This document shows, one piece after another, positions 33,847 to 42,157 of a DNA stretch of 64,000 bases. The stretch comes from Liberiplasma sp046541015 (GTDB lineage Bacteria; Bacillota_I; Bacilli_A; Izemoplasmatales; Izemoplasmataceae). Every line of letters begins with the position of its first letter. The stretch's first letter is position 1. Position numbers and translations under genes: made by a program. The stretch is taken from NCBI GenBank assembly GCA_046541015.1, contig JBKHEA010000001.1:124001-188000 (forward strand), read 5' to 3'. The notes under the pieces are model-generated. The model was not told the origin of the DNA, searched no databases, and saw nothing but the letters and a program-made list of their open reading frames with translations.

Positions 33847-35173
33847 TACTTTTTAAATAAGTTTTGAGTTCCCAATCAGAAATACTCATTCTATAGCGGT
33901 CCCATTCATCGTATTTAGCTTCTAAGAACTTTTCAAAAACATGTTTTCCTAAAGCGTTAATAATTAAATCATCTTTTTTAAGTTCTTTTAAAGCATCTTT
34001 TAAGTTTTCCGGTAGATTTCTTATGCCCATAGACTCTCTAGTTTCTCTTTCTAATTCATATAGGTTAATGTAAACAGGTTCAACCCCATTTAGATTGTTT
34101 TCAATGCCATCAAGTCCACTAGCAAGTAATACACTCATTGCTAAATATGGATTTGCGCTTGGATCAACACTTCTAATTTCTGTACGGGTTTGTTTACCTC
34201 TTTTTGCTGGAATTCTAATCATAGCACTTCGATTAGCATCACTCCATGATATATAACACGGTGCTTCATAACCAGGAATTAAACGTTTGTATGAGTTAAC
34301 TGTTGGATTGGTTACAGCGGTAAATGCTCTAGCATGTTTCATGATTCCAGCAATCCAGTTAATAGCAGTTTTACTTAATTGTAACGTTCCATTTGGGTCA
34401 TAAAAAGCATTATTGCCTTCTTTATCAGATAATGAGATGTTGGTATGCATTCCTGATCCATTAATACTTGCAATTGGTTTTGGCATAAAGGTTGCATGCA
34501 GTCCATGACGTTTTGCGACATTTTTTACGACTAATTTAAATGTTTGAAGATTATCACAAGCTTCTAGTGCATCATCAAACTCAAAATTGATTTCGTGTTG
34601 ACCTGGAGCAACTTCATGATGTGATGCTTCCATATTAAATCCTAGTTTTTCTAATTCTAAGACAATATCGCGACGACAATCTTCAGCGCCATCAACCGGT
34701 GCTAAATCAAAGTAGCCTCCATTATCATTAAAGTCTAGAGTAACTTCACCTTTTTCATCTAATCTAAATAAGAAGAACTCTGGTTCAACGCCAATATTAA
34801 AACGCCCAAAGCCTAATTCTCTCATGCGATTAAGATTACGTTTTAATACATAACGAGGATCGCCTTCAAATGGTTTACCATTAGGCAAATAAACATCACA
34901 CATTAAGCGTGCTACCTTACCATAGATTGATTTTTCCCACGTTAAGATAAGCCATGTTTTATAATCAGGATATAAATACATATCTGCCTCTTGAATCCTT
35001 ACAAAGCCTTCAATACTTGAACCATCGAACATAATTTTGTTGTCTAATGCATCTTCTAAGCTGCGTGCTGGAATTTCAACATTTTTGATGACACCATGAA
35101 TGTCAGTAAACATTAAACGAATATAGCGCACATCTTCTTCTTTTGCACTTTTTAAAATTTCTTCCTTAGTCAT
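33842..35173 (-). CDS. glnA: Glutamine synthetase type I
   Basis: Forms glutamine from glutamate, ammonia and ATP. 443 residues, the length of the short Bacillus-type GSI-alpha enzyme. Motifs: FDGSSIEGF near 50, EPEFFLF near 131, the ammonia/glutamate loop NGSGMHTNISL near 240, and KRGKQTRTEIRSVDPSANPYL near 325 (in parts RGKQTRTEIRSVD and NPYLAMS). The adenylylation tyrosine loop of the longer beta type is not apparent. The ribosome site is an unusual GGGGGG run 6 bases from ATG. It has its own promoter and a leader with a terminator-like hairpin, suggesting attenuation. Confidence 0.97.
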   Translation of the reverse strand: MTKEEILKSAKEEDVRYIRLMFTDIHGVIKNVEIPARSLEDALDNKIMFDGSSIEGFVRIQEADMYLYPDYKTWLILTWEKSIYGKVARLMCDVYLPNGKPFEGDPRYVLKRNLNRMRELGFGRFNIGVEPEFFLFRLDEKGEVTLDFNDNGGYFDLAPVDGAEDCRRDIVLELEKLGFNMEASHHEVAPGQHEINFEFDDALEACDNLQTFKLVVKNVAKRHGLHATFMPKPIASINGSGMHTNISLSDKEGNNAFYDPNGTLQLSKTAINWIAGIMKHARAFTAVTNPTVNSYKRLIPGYEAPCYISWSDANRSAMIRIPAKRGKQTRTEIRSVDPSANPYLAMSVLLASGLDGIENNLNGVEPVYINLYELERETRESMGIRNLPENLKDALKELKKDDLIINALGKHVFEKFLEAKYDEWDRYRMSISDWELKTYLKSI

Positions 35174-35194
35174 TTAAAGCCCCCCATTTTCAAT

Positions 35195-35240
35195 TAAAAA
35201 CTCCATAAATAAGCCATTAAAGGCATACTATTTATGGAGT
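35195..35240 (-). terminator. Terminator-like hairpin in the glnA leader
   Basis: On the minus strand ACTCCATAAATA, a 17-base loop, and TATTTATGGAGT form a perfect 12-base stem (35200-35211 with 35229-35240) followed by TTTTTAATT. It lies after the glnA promoter and before the glnA ribosome site. Confidence 0.75.
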
Positions 35241-35263
35241 AGTGCATTCTTTGAATGCCTTTG
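35241..35263 (-). promoter_or_regulatory. Upstream hairpin and loop-complementary element of the glnA leader
   Basis: GCATTC/GAATGC with a 3-base loop (35244-35258) follows the predicted transcript start. The adjoining AAAGGCAT (minus strand, 35255-35262) is complementary to ATGCCTTT in the loop of the downstream terminator (35219-35226), which could form a pseudoknot or an alternative structure. Confidence 0.5.
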
Positions 35264-35269
35264 AGTAAC

Positions 35270-35298
35270 ATTATACTGGTATACATTCAAAGTTGCAA
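35270..35298 (-). promoter_or_regulatory. Promoter of glnA
   Basis: Reading leftward, TTGCAA (35293-35298), exactly 17 bases, TATAAT (35270-35275). It starts immediately after the glyA stop codon. Confidence 0.75.
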
Positions 35299-35310
35299 GT
35301 TGAAAACGTT

Positions 35311-36552
35311 TTACTTATATAAAGGGTATTTTTTTGTAAGTATGCTTACTTGTTCCTTAACTTGTCCTAAAACAAACTCATTATGCGGATTCATTAGGGT
35401 ATCAAAAATTAATTTAGCGATAACTTTAAAGTCTTCTTCTTTGAAATTTCTACTAGTTAGTGCTGGTGTACCTAAACGTATACCACTTGTGATAAATGGT
35501 TTCTCAGTATCGTTCGGTACTGTATTTTTGTTACAGGTAATATTAACTTCTCCTAATAACGCTTCGGCTTCTTTTCCTGTAAGTGTTGTTAATGATTTTA
35601 CTTCAACCAATACTAAATGATTATCAGTCCCACCACTAATAACGTTAAACCCTAGTCGTATTAATTCGTTAGCCAATGCTTGTGCATTCCTTACTACTTG
35701 ATGTTGATACGCTTTAAATTCGACCGATGCTGCTTCTTTAAATGCTAAGGCTTTAGCTGCAATCACATGCATTAAAGGGCCACCTTGGATCCCTGGAAAG
35801 ACATTTTTATTAATGGCTTTATAAATTTCAAAATCATTAGTTAAGATGATCCCACCACGTGGTCCACGTAATGTTTTGTGTGTTGTAGATGTTACAATAT
35901 CTGCAACTTCACAAGGATTATTATGAATACCTGCAGCTACAAGTCCTGCAATATGAGCCATATCTACCATAAGTTTTGCGCCAACTTTATCTGCAATTTC
36001 TCTAAACTTTTTAAAATCAATTTCTCTTGAATAAGCACTTGCCCCAGCAACTATGAGCGCTGGTTTAACCTTTTCTGCGATTGCTAAAACTTCATCATAA
36101 TCTAAGATGCCAGTCGTTGCGTTTACACCATAACTATGAAACTCATAGTCTTCCCCACTAAAGTTTAAAGGGTGTCCATGGGTTAAGTGTCCGCCATGGT
36201 CTAAACTCATGCCTAATATTTTATCTCCATGTTTAACCACCGCGCGATAAGCACCCATATTAGCTGTTGAACCTGAATGGGCTTGAACGTTAACATATTT
36301 TACATTAAATAAAGTTTTTAAACGTTCACGTGCTAAATCTTCAACAATATCAACAAATTCGCAGCCACCATAATAACGCTTATTAGGATAGCCTTCAGCA
36401 TACTTATTAGTTAAAATACTTCCTTGAGCTTCTAAAACACCTTTACTAACAAAGTTTTCACTTGCGATTAATTCTAAATGTTCCTCTTGGCGTTTTAGTT
36501 CATTATGCATCGCTTCATAAAGTTCTTGATCGTATTTTTTAATGGCTTCCAT
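35311..36552 (-). CDS. glyA: Serine hydroxymethyltransferase
   Basis: PLP enzyme producing glycine and 5,10-methylene-THF from serine. 413 residues from the second of two in-frame ATGs (AGGAGG is 6 bases before it). Motifs: HLELIASENFVSKGVLEAQGS (parts LIASENF), NKYAEGYPNKRYYGGCE, and the PLP-lysine segment VTSTTHKTLRGPRGG near 226-240. Overlaps pyrR by 14 bases, so translation is probably coupled. It supplies one-carbon units for folD, fhs and purine synthesis. Confidence 0.97.
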   Translation of the reverse strand: MEAIKKYDQELYEAMHNELKRQEEHLELIASENFVSKGVLEAQGSILTNKYAEGYPNKRYYGGCEFVDIVEDLARERLKTLFNVKYVNVQAHSGSTANMGAYRAVVKHGDKILGMSLDHGGHLTHGHPLNFSGEDYEFHSYGVNATTGILDYDEVLAIAEKVKPALIVAGASAYSREIDFKKFREIADKVGAKLMVDMAHIAGLVAAGIHNNPCEVADIVTSTTHKTLRGPRGGIILTNDFEIYKAINKNVFPGIQGGPLMHVIAAKALAFKEAASVEFKAYQHQVVRNAQALANELIRLGFNVISGGTDNHLVLVEVKSLTTLTGKEAEALLGEVNITCNKNTVPNDTEKPFITSGIRLGTPALTSRNFKEEDFKVIAKLIFDTLMNPHNEFVLGQVKEQVSILTKKYPLYK

Positions 36553-37057
36553 TTTCATCCTCCTTAAGCAACATGACTCCTTTTTTATGAGTAATATCCA
36601 CTACAATTTTTTCACTTTGTTGCGTTGGAATATTTTTTCCAATATAATCAGCTCGAATTGGTAACTCTCGATGACCACGGTCTATTAAAACCGCTAACTG
36701 TATTTTTTTTGGCCTTCCTAAATCTACAACCGCATCCATTGCAGCACGTGCAGTTCTTCCTGTAAATAAAACATCATCAATTAAAATGACATGTTTATCG
36801 GTTAAATCGATGGTTAATTTTTCAGATTCTTTTTTCTTTGCGTCATCACGATAAAAAGATATGTCTAAATCATAACGGGGCACGTCAATCCCTTCAAAAG
36901 CTTTTAAGTTTTCTTGGATGATTTTAGCTAAAGGTACGCCACTATTTTTTATACCTAATAATACTATACTATCCAAATCCAAAGAACGTTCTAATATTTC
37001 ATGCGTAATTCTTTTTAATGTTCTTTCTACTTTAATATGGTCAAATAATAAATTCAT
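36539..37057 (-). CDS. pyrR: PyrR: pyrimidine operon RNA-binding regulator / uracil phosphoribosyltransferase
   Basis: 172-residue PRT-fold protein. The PRPP loop is VILIDDVLFTGRTARAAMDA near 94-113, and LGIKNSGVPLAKIIQ near 34. In Bacillota it binds pyr mRNA to control attenuation. No pyr biosynthetic gene or PyrR-binding-loop attenuator was seen in this window; instead it overlaps glyA. GAGGTG precedes the ATG. Confidence 0.93.
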   Translation of the reverse strand: MNLLFDHIKVERTLKRITHEILERSLDLDSIVLLGIKNSGVPLAKIIQENLKAFEGIDVPRYDLDISFYRDDAKKKESEKLTIDLTDKHVILIDDVLFTGRTARAAMDAVVDLGRPKKIQLAVLIDRGHRELPIRADYIGKNIPTQQSEKIVVDITHKKGVMLLKEDENGSH

Positions 37058-37076
37058 TGTAACACCTCACCATTCT

Positions 37077-37105
37077 ATTTTAACGAATAAATCACAAGAT
37101 GTAAA
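37077..37105 (-). promoter_or_regulatory. Promoter of pyrR-glyA
   Basis: Reading leftward, TTTACA (37100-37105), 17 bases, TAAAAT (37077-37082), about 20 bases before the pyrR ATG. Confidence 0.6.
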
Positions 37106-37131
37106 CCAATAAATAAAGCGTTTACAAGCAT

Positions 37132-37158
37132 AAAAAAAGGGCTACCTAAGTAGCCCTT
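37132..37158 (-). terminator. Intrinsic terminator of the purine permease
   Basis: AAGGGCTAC (37137-37145), CTAA loop, GTAGCCCTT (37150-37158), followed leftward by seven T. Confidence 0.88.
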
Positions 37159-37165
37159 AAAGTCT

Positions 37166-38551
37166 TTATCCAACCAGTGCGGTTAAAATATAAAAGCCAA
37201 TGAATACAAACATGAGAATATACATCATTGGATTAACTTCTTTATGACGTTTAGAAGCTAACATAACAATTGGGTAGAAAATAAATCCAATAGCAATTCC
37301 TTCAGCAATTGAAAATGTAAATACCATAAATACAATGGTTAAGAACGCTGGAATGACTAATGCTTTATCATCCCAATCAACATTTTTAAGTTGTGTAACC
37401 ATTAAAGCACCAACCATTACAAGTGCCATAGAGGTCACTGGTGAATATATAATTGCCTCACCAAAATCATTAAACCCTACAACAACACCAGTGAAAACGC
37501 TCAATAGCGGATAGATAATAAGCGATAACAAGAATAAAATTCCAACAGTTACCGCAGTTAACCCTGTACGACCACCTTGTTCGATTCCTGTGCTTGATTC
37601 GATATAACTTGTAACGGTACTTGTTCCAAGTAACGCTCCAGTAATCGTTCCAATTGAATCGGCAAGTAAGGCACTGTTTCCACCTTCTAACTCACCATCT
37701 TCATTAATTAATCCAGCACGATTTCCTACTGCGATGAGTGTTCCAGCTGTATCAAAGAAATCAACAAATAAAAACGTGAAGATAATGACAATCGCTTCAG
37801 GTCTTGAGAATAATTCTCCAAATCCTCTAAATAATCCAAAAACGGTTTCGCTTGCACCATCAATTAAATTTCCTGTACTAGAAGGATCATATGAAGGCAT
37901 CATATCAACGCCGATTAAATTAAGTAATAATCCAAGTATTGCAGTAACTGCGATAGAAATAATAAGTGAAAACTTATTACCCATAGCGTATAAAACAACA
38001 ACTAAAAAGATACCAAAAATCCCAAGTAATACTGTAGGATGTGCTATGTTGCCTAGTGAAACAAAGGTTGCACCATCTGCCACAACAATCCCTGCATTTT
38101 TAAGCCCGATAAACGTAATAAAGAACCCAATTCCAGCCCCTACTGCGAATTTAAGTCCTTGTGGTATTGCATCAATGACAAGTTTTCTTAATCCCGTTAC
38201 AGAGATGACTAAAAATAAGATACCTGAAACAAATACTGCAGCTAATGCTGCTTCCCAACTTAACCCATAGCCAAACACTACTGTAAAAGTAAAAAATGCA
38301 TTAATCCCCATCCCTGGTGCTAAAGCAACTGGATAGTTTGCAAGTAAACCCATAATTAGCGCTGCAATGAATGAAGCTACAGCTGTTGCAAAAAAGACAC
38401 CTGCTACTGGCATTCCTGTTGCACTTAACATTTCTGAGTTTACTGGCAAAATATACGCCATTGCCAAAAACGTTGTGAGCCCAGCTAAAATTTCTGTTTT
38501 AACTGATGTGTTACGCTCATTGATCTTGAAAAAACTTACCAATTTTTCCAT
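37166..38551 (-). CDS. pbuG: NCS2/AzgA-family purine permease (PbuG-like)
   Basis: Proton-coupled guanine/hypoxanthine uptake protein. 461 residues, about 13 membrane helices. AzgA-type signatures: the N-terminal ILAGLTTFLAMAYILPVN, ALAPGMGINAFFTFTVV near 78-94, FLFVDFFDTAGTLIAVGNRAG near 262-280 (part: DFFDTAGTLIAV) and LLGTSTVTSYIESSTGIEQGG near 310. AGGAGG precedes the ATG by 9 bases. A guanine-class purine riboswitch occupies its leader, supporting the substrate assignment. Confidence 0.93.
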   Translation of the reverse strand: MEKLVSFFKINERNTSVKTEILAGLTTFLAMAYILPVNSEMLSATGMPVAGVFFATAVASFIAALIMGLLANYPVALAPGMGINAFFTFTVVFGYGLSWEAALAAVFVSGILFLVISVTGLRKLVIDAIPQGLKFAVGAGIGFFITFIGLKNAGIVVADGATFVSLGNIAHPTVLLGIFGIFLVVVLYAMGNKFSLIISIAVTAILGLLLNLIGVDMMPSYDPSSTGNLIDGASETVFGLFRGFGELFSRPEAIVIIFTFLFVDFFDTAGTLIAVGNRAGLINEDGELEGGNSALLADSIGTITGALLGTSTVTSYIESSTGIEQGGRTGLTAVTVGILFLLSLIIYPLLSVFTGVVVGFNDFGEAIIYSPVTSMALVMVGALMVTQLKNVDWDDKALVIPAFLTIVFMVFTFSIAEGIAIGFIFYPIVMLASKRHKEVNPMMYILMFVFIGFYILTALVG

Positions 38552-38577
38552 TAAAAAAATCCTCCTATTTTTTTGTA

Positions 38578-38586
38578 GTTAGAACG
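38578..38586 (-). promoter_or_regulatory. Anti-P1 element of the purine riboswitch
   Basis: CGTTCTAAC here is complementary to GTTAG(T)AACG at 38691-38700, with one bulged base. This would compete with the aptamer P1 helix and may be part of the expression platform. Confidence 0.45.
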
Positions 38587-38625
38587 CAAAAAACAAAAAG
38601 GGAGAATTAATCTCTTCTTATTTGT

Positions 38626-38696
38626 GTAGCGTAGTCCCAGCGTTTACGGTGCCGGGGTAGAGACAACTAGACCCTATTTCTAGTCATATACGTTAC
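38626..38696 (-). ncRNA. Purine riboswitch aptamer, guanine class
   Basis: P1 is GTAACGTA paired with TACGCTAC (one A-C mismatch). P2 is GACTAG/CTAGTT-like. J2/3 reads GTCTCTACC, P3 is CCGGC/GCTGG with the loop ACCGTAAAC, and J3/1 is ACTAC. The cytosine in ACTA marks the guanine/hypoxanthine type; adenine types have uracil there. It begins at or just after the predicted transcript start of the permease. Confidence 0.9.
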
Positions 38697-38708
38697 TAAC
38701 TAATTTTT

Positions 38709-38736
38709 ATTGTAACGAAAAATAAAAATATTGCAA
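38709..38736 (-). promoter_or_regulatory. Promoter of the purine permease
   Basis: Reading leftward, TTGCAA (38731-38736), 16 bases, TACAAT (38709-38714). The -35 hexamer lies inside the arm of the preceding terminator. Confidence 0.65.
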
Positions 38737-38755
38737 TGCTTTATTGCAATATTTT
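38716..38755 (-). terminator. Intrinsic terminator of the purB-membrane protein transcript
   Basis: A perfect 13-base inverted repeat AAAATATTGCAAT / ATTGCAATATTTT with a 5-base loop (38725-38755), followed leftward by T-rich sequence. Confidence 0.8.
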
Positions 38756-38765
38756 ATTTTTTAAT

Positions 38766-39407
38766 TTATGAAAATGTTTTTAATTTTTTTGAGGCAAACA
38801 AGACAGTGATGCCAATAACAATCGCCGTTAAAACGACGATTATAGTTCCACTAACAAGCCAAAAATTTTGAGGCAGTAGTGGAATTAACACATTATATTC
38901 TGGAATCAACCAGTCATCGTTATCAAATAATAGTTCGTGAAACCATGTAAAGATTCGATTAAAATCTATTAAGAACCAAGTTCCAACAAACGCAAAGAAT
39001 GCTAAAGGTAGATAAAAAATGTTTTTATAAGTTTGATATAACCACTTCTTATCTTTTTTTGCCATAATAATCGTTATACTTATAACGATTATTAAACTTA
39101 TGATTGCAAGAATTCTTAACATCGTATAAACATCTTTAACATCTTCCATATGTTTTATTTCAGTAGGACTCATAGCAATTTCATCATCTTGTGCATCATA
39201 ACCAAAGGTTAAATCATCATGACGATAATTTAAATAATCAATGAGTTGTTCTGAAACATAATCATGATCAAAGGTAATGTCTTCGTGACTTTCATAATGA
39301 CCTTTTGATAATTGCATATATGGATTGGATGTTAAAAGTGTCGCAAATATCATGATAATTACTAAAGTATAAGTAATTGATAGTGTTAAATATAGTATTT
39401 TTTTCAT
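38766..39407 (-). CDS. DUF1461 / TIGR01906 integral membrane protein
   Basis: 213-residue membrane protein with about four or five helices; the family is uncharacterised. Family-like residues are EIKHMEDVKDVYTMLRI near 85-101, then a conserved FTWFHELLFDNDDWLI near 158 and LLPQNFW near 180. A large extracytoplasmic loop (27-100) follows the first helix. AAGGAAG precedes the chosen ATG; a 13-codon upstream extension overlaps purB. It directly follows purB. Confidence 0.8.
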   Translation of the reverse strand: MKKILYLTLSITYTLVIIMIFATLLTSNPYMQLSKGHYESHEDITFDHDYVSEQLIDYLNYRHDDLTFGYDAQDDEIAMSPTEIKHMEDVKDVYTMLRILAIISLIIVISITIIMAKKDKKWLYQTYKNIFYLPLAFFAFVGTWFLIDFNRIFTWFHELLFDNDDWLIPEYNVLIPLLPQNFWLVSGTIIVVLTAIVIGITVLFASKKLKTFS

Positions 39408-39408
39408 T

Positions 39409-40707
39409 TTATTCTTCCTTAAAAACTCGAGTAAATATAGTATCAACCTCTTTAAGATAATAATCTATTGTAAAAGATTCTTCAAGCAAATCATTTTTTA
39501 AAATACGATTGATAGTTTCGTTTTCGGTCAACAGTTTTTTAAAATCGAGTTGGTTTTCATAAGCTTTGATTGCTATTGGTTGCACTAAATCATAAGCTTC
39601 TTCTCGACTCAATCCTTGTAAAATCAAAGCGTTCATAACTCGTTGAGAAAAAATAACCCCATGTGTTTTATAAATATTCTTTAACATTTGATCTTCAAAG
39701 ACTAAGAGATTTTTTAAGACTTCATTATAGCGCTTAAGCATATAGTGTAAGAGTTCTAAGGCATCTGGCATAATGATACGTTCTACTGATGAATGCGAGA
39801 TATCACGCTCATGCCAAAGGGCAATGCTTTCATAAGCTGGGATTATATAGCCTCTTAAAACCCTTGCTGCTCCACTAATATTTTCTGATGCAATAGGATT
39901 TTTCTTATGGGGCATCGCAGAAGATCCTTTTTGGTCTTTACTGAAATATTCAGAAACTTCTTTTACTTCAGTACGTTGTAAATGTCTAATTTCAACTGCA
40001 ATCTTTTCTAAACTTGAACCAATAAGTGCAAGTAAAGCGATGTATTCTGCGTGGCGATCTCTTTGTAAGGTTTGTGTTGAAATATTTGCGCTTTCAATGC
40101 CTAAAAAGCTACACACTTTATCTTGAACAATGGGTGGTGTGTTTGCAAAATTACCAACAGCCCCACTTATTTTACCTATTTCAATACGTTTTCTTATGGT
40201 TTTAAAGCGCTCGTGGTGACGGTTAAACTCATCATAATAAAGCGCAAACTTTAGTCCAAATGCCGTAATATCTGCATGAATCCCATGTGTTCTACCTATA
40301 CATGGTGTTGCTTTATAGGTGTAGGCTAAATCTTTTAGGGTTTCTTTAAAATTAATTATGGCTTCTTCAATTAATGTATTTGCTTCTTTATAAATACACG
40401 AAAGCGCAGTATCGACTACATCAGTTGATGTTAATCCATAGTGAACCCATTTTTTTTCATCACCAAGCGTTTCGCTTATTTGTCTAGTAAAAGCTATAAC
40501 ATCATGTTTAGTTATGGCTTCTAAAGCTTTGATGCGTTCAATGTCAACATAGGCTGATGTTTCAATTTTTAAAACATCTTCTTTAGGAATTTTTCCAAGT
40601 TGACTAAACGCTTTAAGGGTTGCAAGTTCAACCCTTAAATACGTTTTAAATTTATAATCGTCAGTAAATAAATCTGCCATTTCTTTTAAGCGATAGCGCT
40701 CAATCAT
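39409..40707 (-). CDS. purB: Adenylosuccinate lyase
   Basis: Acts twice in purine synthesis, splitting SAICAR and adenylosuccinate. 432 residues. The fumarase-superfamily signature is GSSAMPHKKNPIASENISG near 262-280; HYGLTSTDVVDTA near 86-98 and RTHGIHADITAFGLKF near 138 hold the other catalytic residues. GGTG precedes the ATG. Transcribed from the folD side; stop and the downstream membrane gene start are within two bases. Confidence 0.97.
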   Translation of the reverse strand: MIERYRLKEMADLFTDDYKFKTYLRVELATLKAFSQLGKIPKEDVLKIETSAYVDIERIKALEAITKHDVIAFTRQISETLGDEKKWVHYGLTSTDVVDTALSCIYKEANTLIEEAIINFKETLKDLAYTYKATPCIGRTHGIHADITAFGLKFALYYDEFNRHHERFKTIRKRIEIGKISGAVGNFANTPPIVQDKVCSFLGIESANISTQTLQRDRHAEYIALLALIGSSLEKIAVEIRHLQRTEVKEVSEYFSKDQKGSSAMPHKKNPIASENISGAARVLRGYIIPAYESIALWHERDISHSSVERIIMPDALELLHYMLKRYNEVLKNLLVFEDQMLKNIYKTHGVIFSQRVMNALILQGLSREEAYDLVQPIAIKAYENQLDFKKLLTENETINRILKNDLLEESFTIDYYLKEVDTIFTRVFKEE

Positions 40708-40724
40708 ATCATCACCACTTTGTT

Positions 40725-41576
40725 TTACTTAGATTCTATCATTAAAAAACATTCAATCGTATTTTCCAATAATGAAGCAATAGTCATTGGTCCTACACCC
40801 CCAGGAACTGGGGTTATAAAAGACGCTTTTTCTTTAACACTTTCAAAGTCAACATCACCAACTAATTTATCATCAAGTCTGTTCACGCCGACATCGATTA
40901 CAATTGCACCTTCTTTAACCATATCTGCTGTAACCATTTTAGCACGACCGACTGCAGCTACTAAAATATCAGCTTGACGTGTAAGGTTTGGTAAATCCGC
41001 AGTTCTAGAATGGGCAATACTTACCGTTGCATGTTCTTTTAATAATAACATAGCAACAGGTTTTCCAACAATATTACTTCTCCCAATAACCACGGCATGT
41101 TTACCTTTAATCGTGGTGTTGGTACTTTTTAACATTGTAATAATCCCTTTTGGGGTTGCAGGAATAATCCCTTTTTCTCCTAAGTGAATGGCTGCGACAT
41201 TTAAAGGGTGGAATCCATCAACATCTTTTTCTTTTTTTATAGCATTAATCACTTTATTTTCATTAATGTGTTTTGGTAAAGGTAACTGAACTAAAATGCC
41301 ATGAACATCTTTGTCATGATTAAGCTTATCAATCATACCGAGGAGTGTTTCTTCAGTAATGGTATCATCTTTTCGAATGATGGTACTTTTCATGCCTGCA
41401 TTTATGCATGCTTTTTCTTTAGCGGTAACGTAAGAATTACTCGCAGGATCGTCTCCAATTAATACCACAACTAAATGCGGTACTTTACCGTAGTTTTTCT
41501 TTAAGATTTCTACTTCTTTTTTGACATTTGCACGAATTTCTTTAGATAATACTTTTCCACTAATAATATTACTCAT
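40725..41576 (-). CDS. folD: Methylenetetrahydrofolate dehydrogenase / cyclohydrolase FolD
   Basis: Interconverts methylene-, methenyl- and formyl-THF. 283 residues from the ATG preceded by AAGGAGATG. Motifs: SNSYVTAKEKACINAGM with the catalytic YxxxK, GILVQLPLPKHI near 92, KDVDGFHPLN, the Rossmann VVIGRSNIVGKPVAMLL near 160, and FITPVPGGVGPMTIASLL near 255. Works with fhs and glyA. Confidence 0.97.
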   Translation of the reverse strand: MSNIISGKVLSKEIRANVKKEVEILKKNYGKVPHLVVVLIGDDPASNSYVTAKEKACINAGMKSTIIRKDDTITEETLLGMIDKLNHDKDVHGILVQLPLPKHINENKVINAIKKEKDVDGFHPLNVAAIHLGEKGIIPATPKGIITMLKSTNTTIKGKHAVVIGRSNIVGKPVAMLLLKEHATVSIAHSRTADLPNLTRQADILVAAVGRAKMVTADMVKEGAIVIDVGVNRLDDKLVGDVDFESVKEKASFITPVPGGVGPMTIASLLENTIECFLMIESK

Positions 41577-41626
41577 AGTCATCTCCTTTATAAGTCATAG
41601 GTTGTAATCCCTCATGACTTTATTTT

Positions 41627-42148
41627 TTAGTTTTGATTTTTGGATACAGTTTCTTTATAATCAATGGCTACAATTTCACCATAAAAGGCTATATGAGTAT
41701 CATGGTTTGGATAATACCTTTTTGTTATAGCCTCGTTTATTAAGGCAGGTTCTAAGGTTTGGCTATAGATTATCTTGCATTCATAATTCAGCGGGCATTC
41801 TTTAATCAAGGGAGTATCTATAAGTGTAGCTTTTTTTTGAGTAAGTTTGGCTTCTTTAAACTTATTAATATCTCTTCCTGATTTTGTGCCTGCAATCTTT
41901 AAGGCTTCTTTTAGTTCACCTTCATTTGGAACATTAATTGTAAAGTCTTTAGCGTTTAATAATAAATCATAGGTATATCTAGAATAACGAACATAGGCAA
42001 TAAAAACAGCTTTTCCCCAAATCACTCCAATATGACCCCAAGCAATCGTCATCGTATTAACGGTATCGTTTGCTTTTACGGTAATAAAAACGCCTTTAGG
42101 GAGTTGTTTTAATAATAAGGCACTGTGTGTATGGATTTGATCGATCAT
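41627..42148 (-). CDS. Flavin reductase-like (FMN split-barrel) domain protein
   Basis: 173-residue flavoprotein-like protein of the flavin reductase domain family; the exact reaction is unknown. Recognisable are LLKQLPKGVFITVKAND, NTMTIAWGHIGVIWGKAVF, and VRYSRYTYDLLLNAKDFTINVP in the first 80 residues, where FMN phosphate would bind. AGGAGG precedes the ATG. Located between folD and the M32 peptidase on the same strand. Confidence 0.85.
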   Translation of the reverse strand: MIDQIHTHSALLLKQLPKGVFITVKANDTVNTMTIAWGHIGVIWGKAVFIAYVRYSRYTYDLLLNAKDFTINVPNEGELKEALKIAGTKSGRDINKFKEAKLTQKKATLIDTPLIKECPLNYECKIIYSQTLEPALINEAITKRYYPNHDTHIAFYGEIVAIDYKETVSKNQN

Positions 42149-42157
42149 AGTCTCCTC

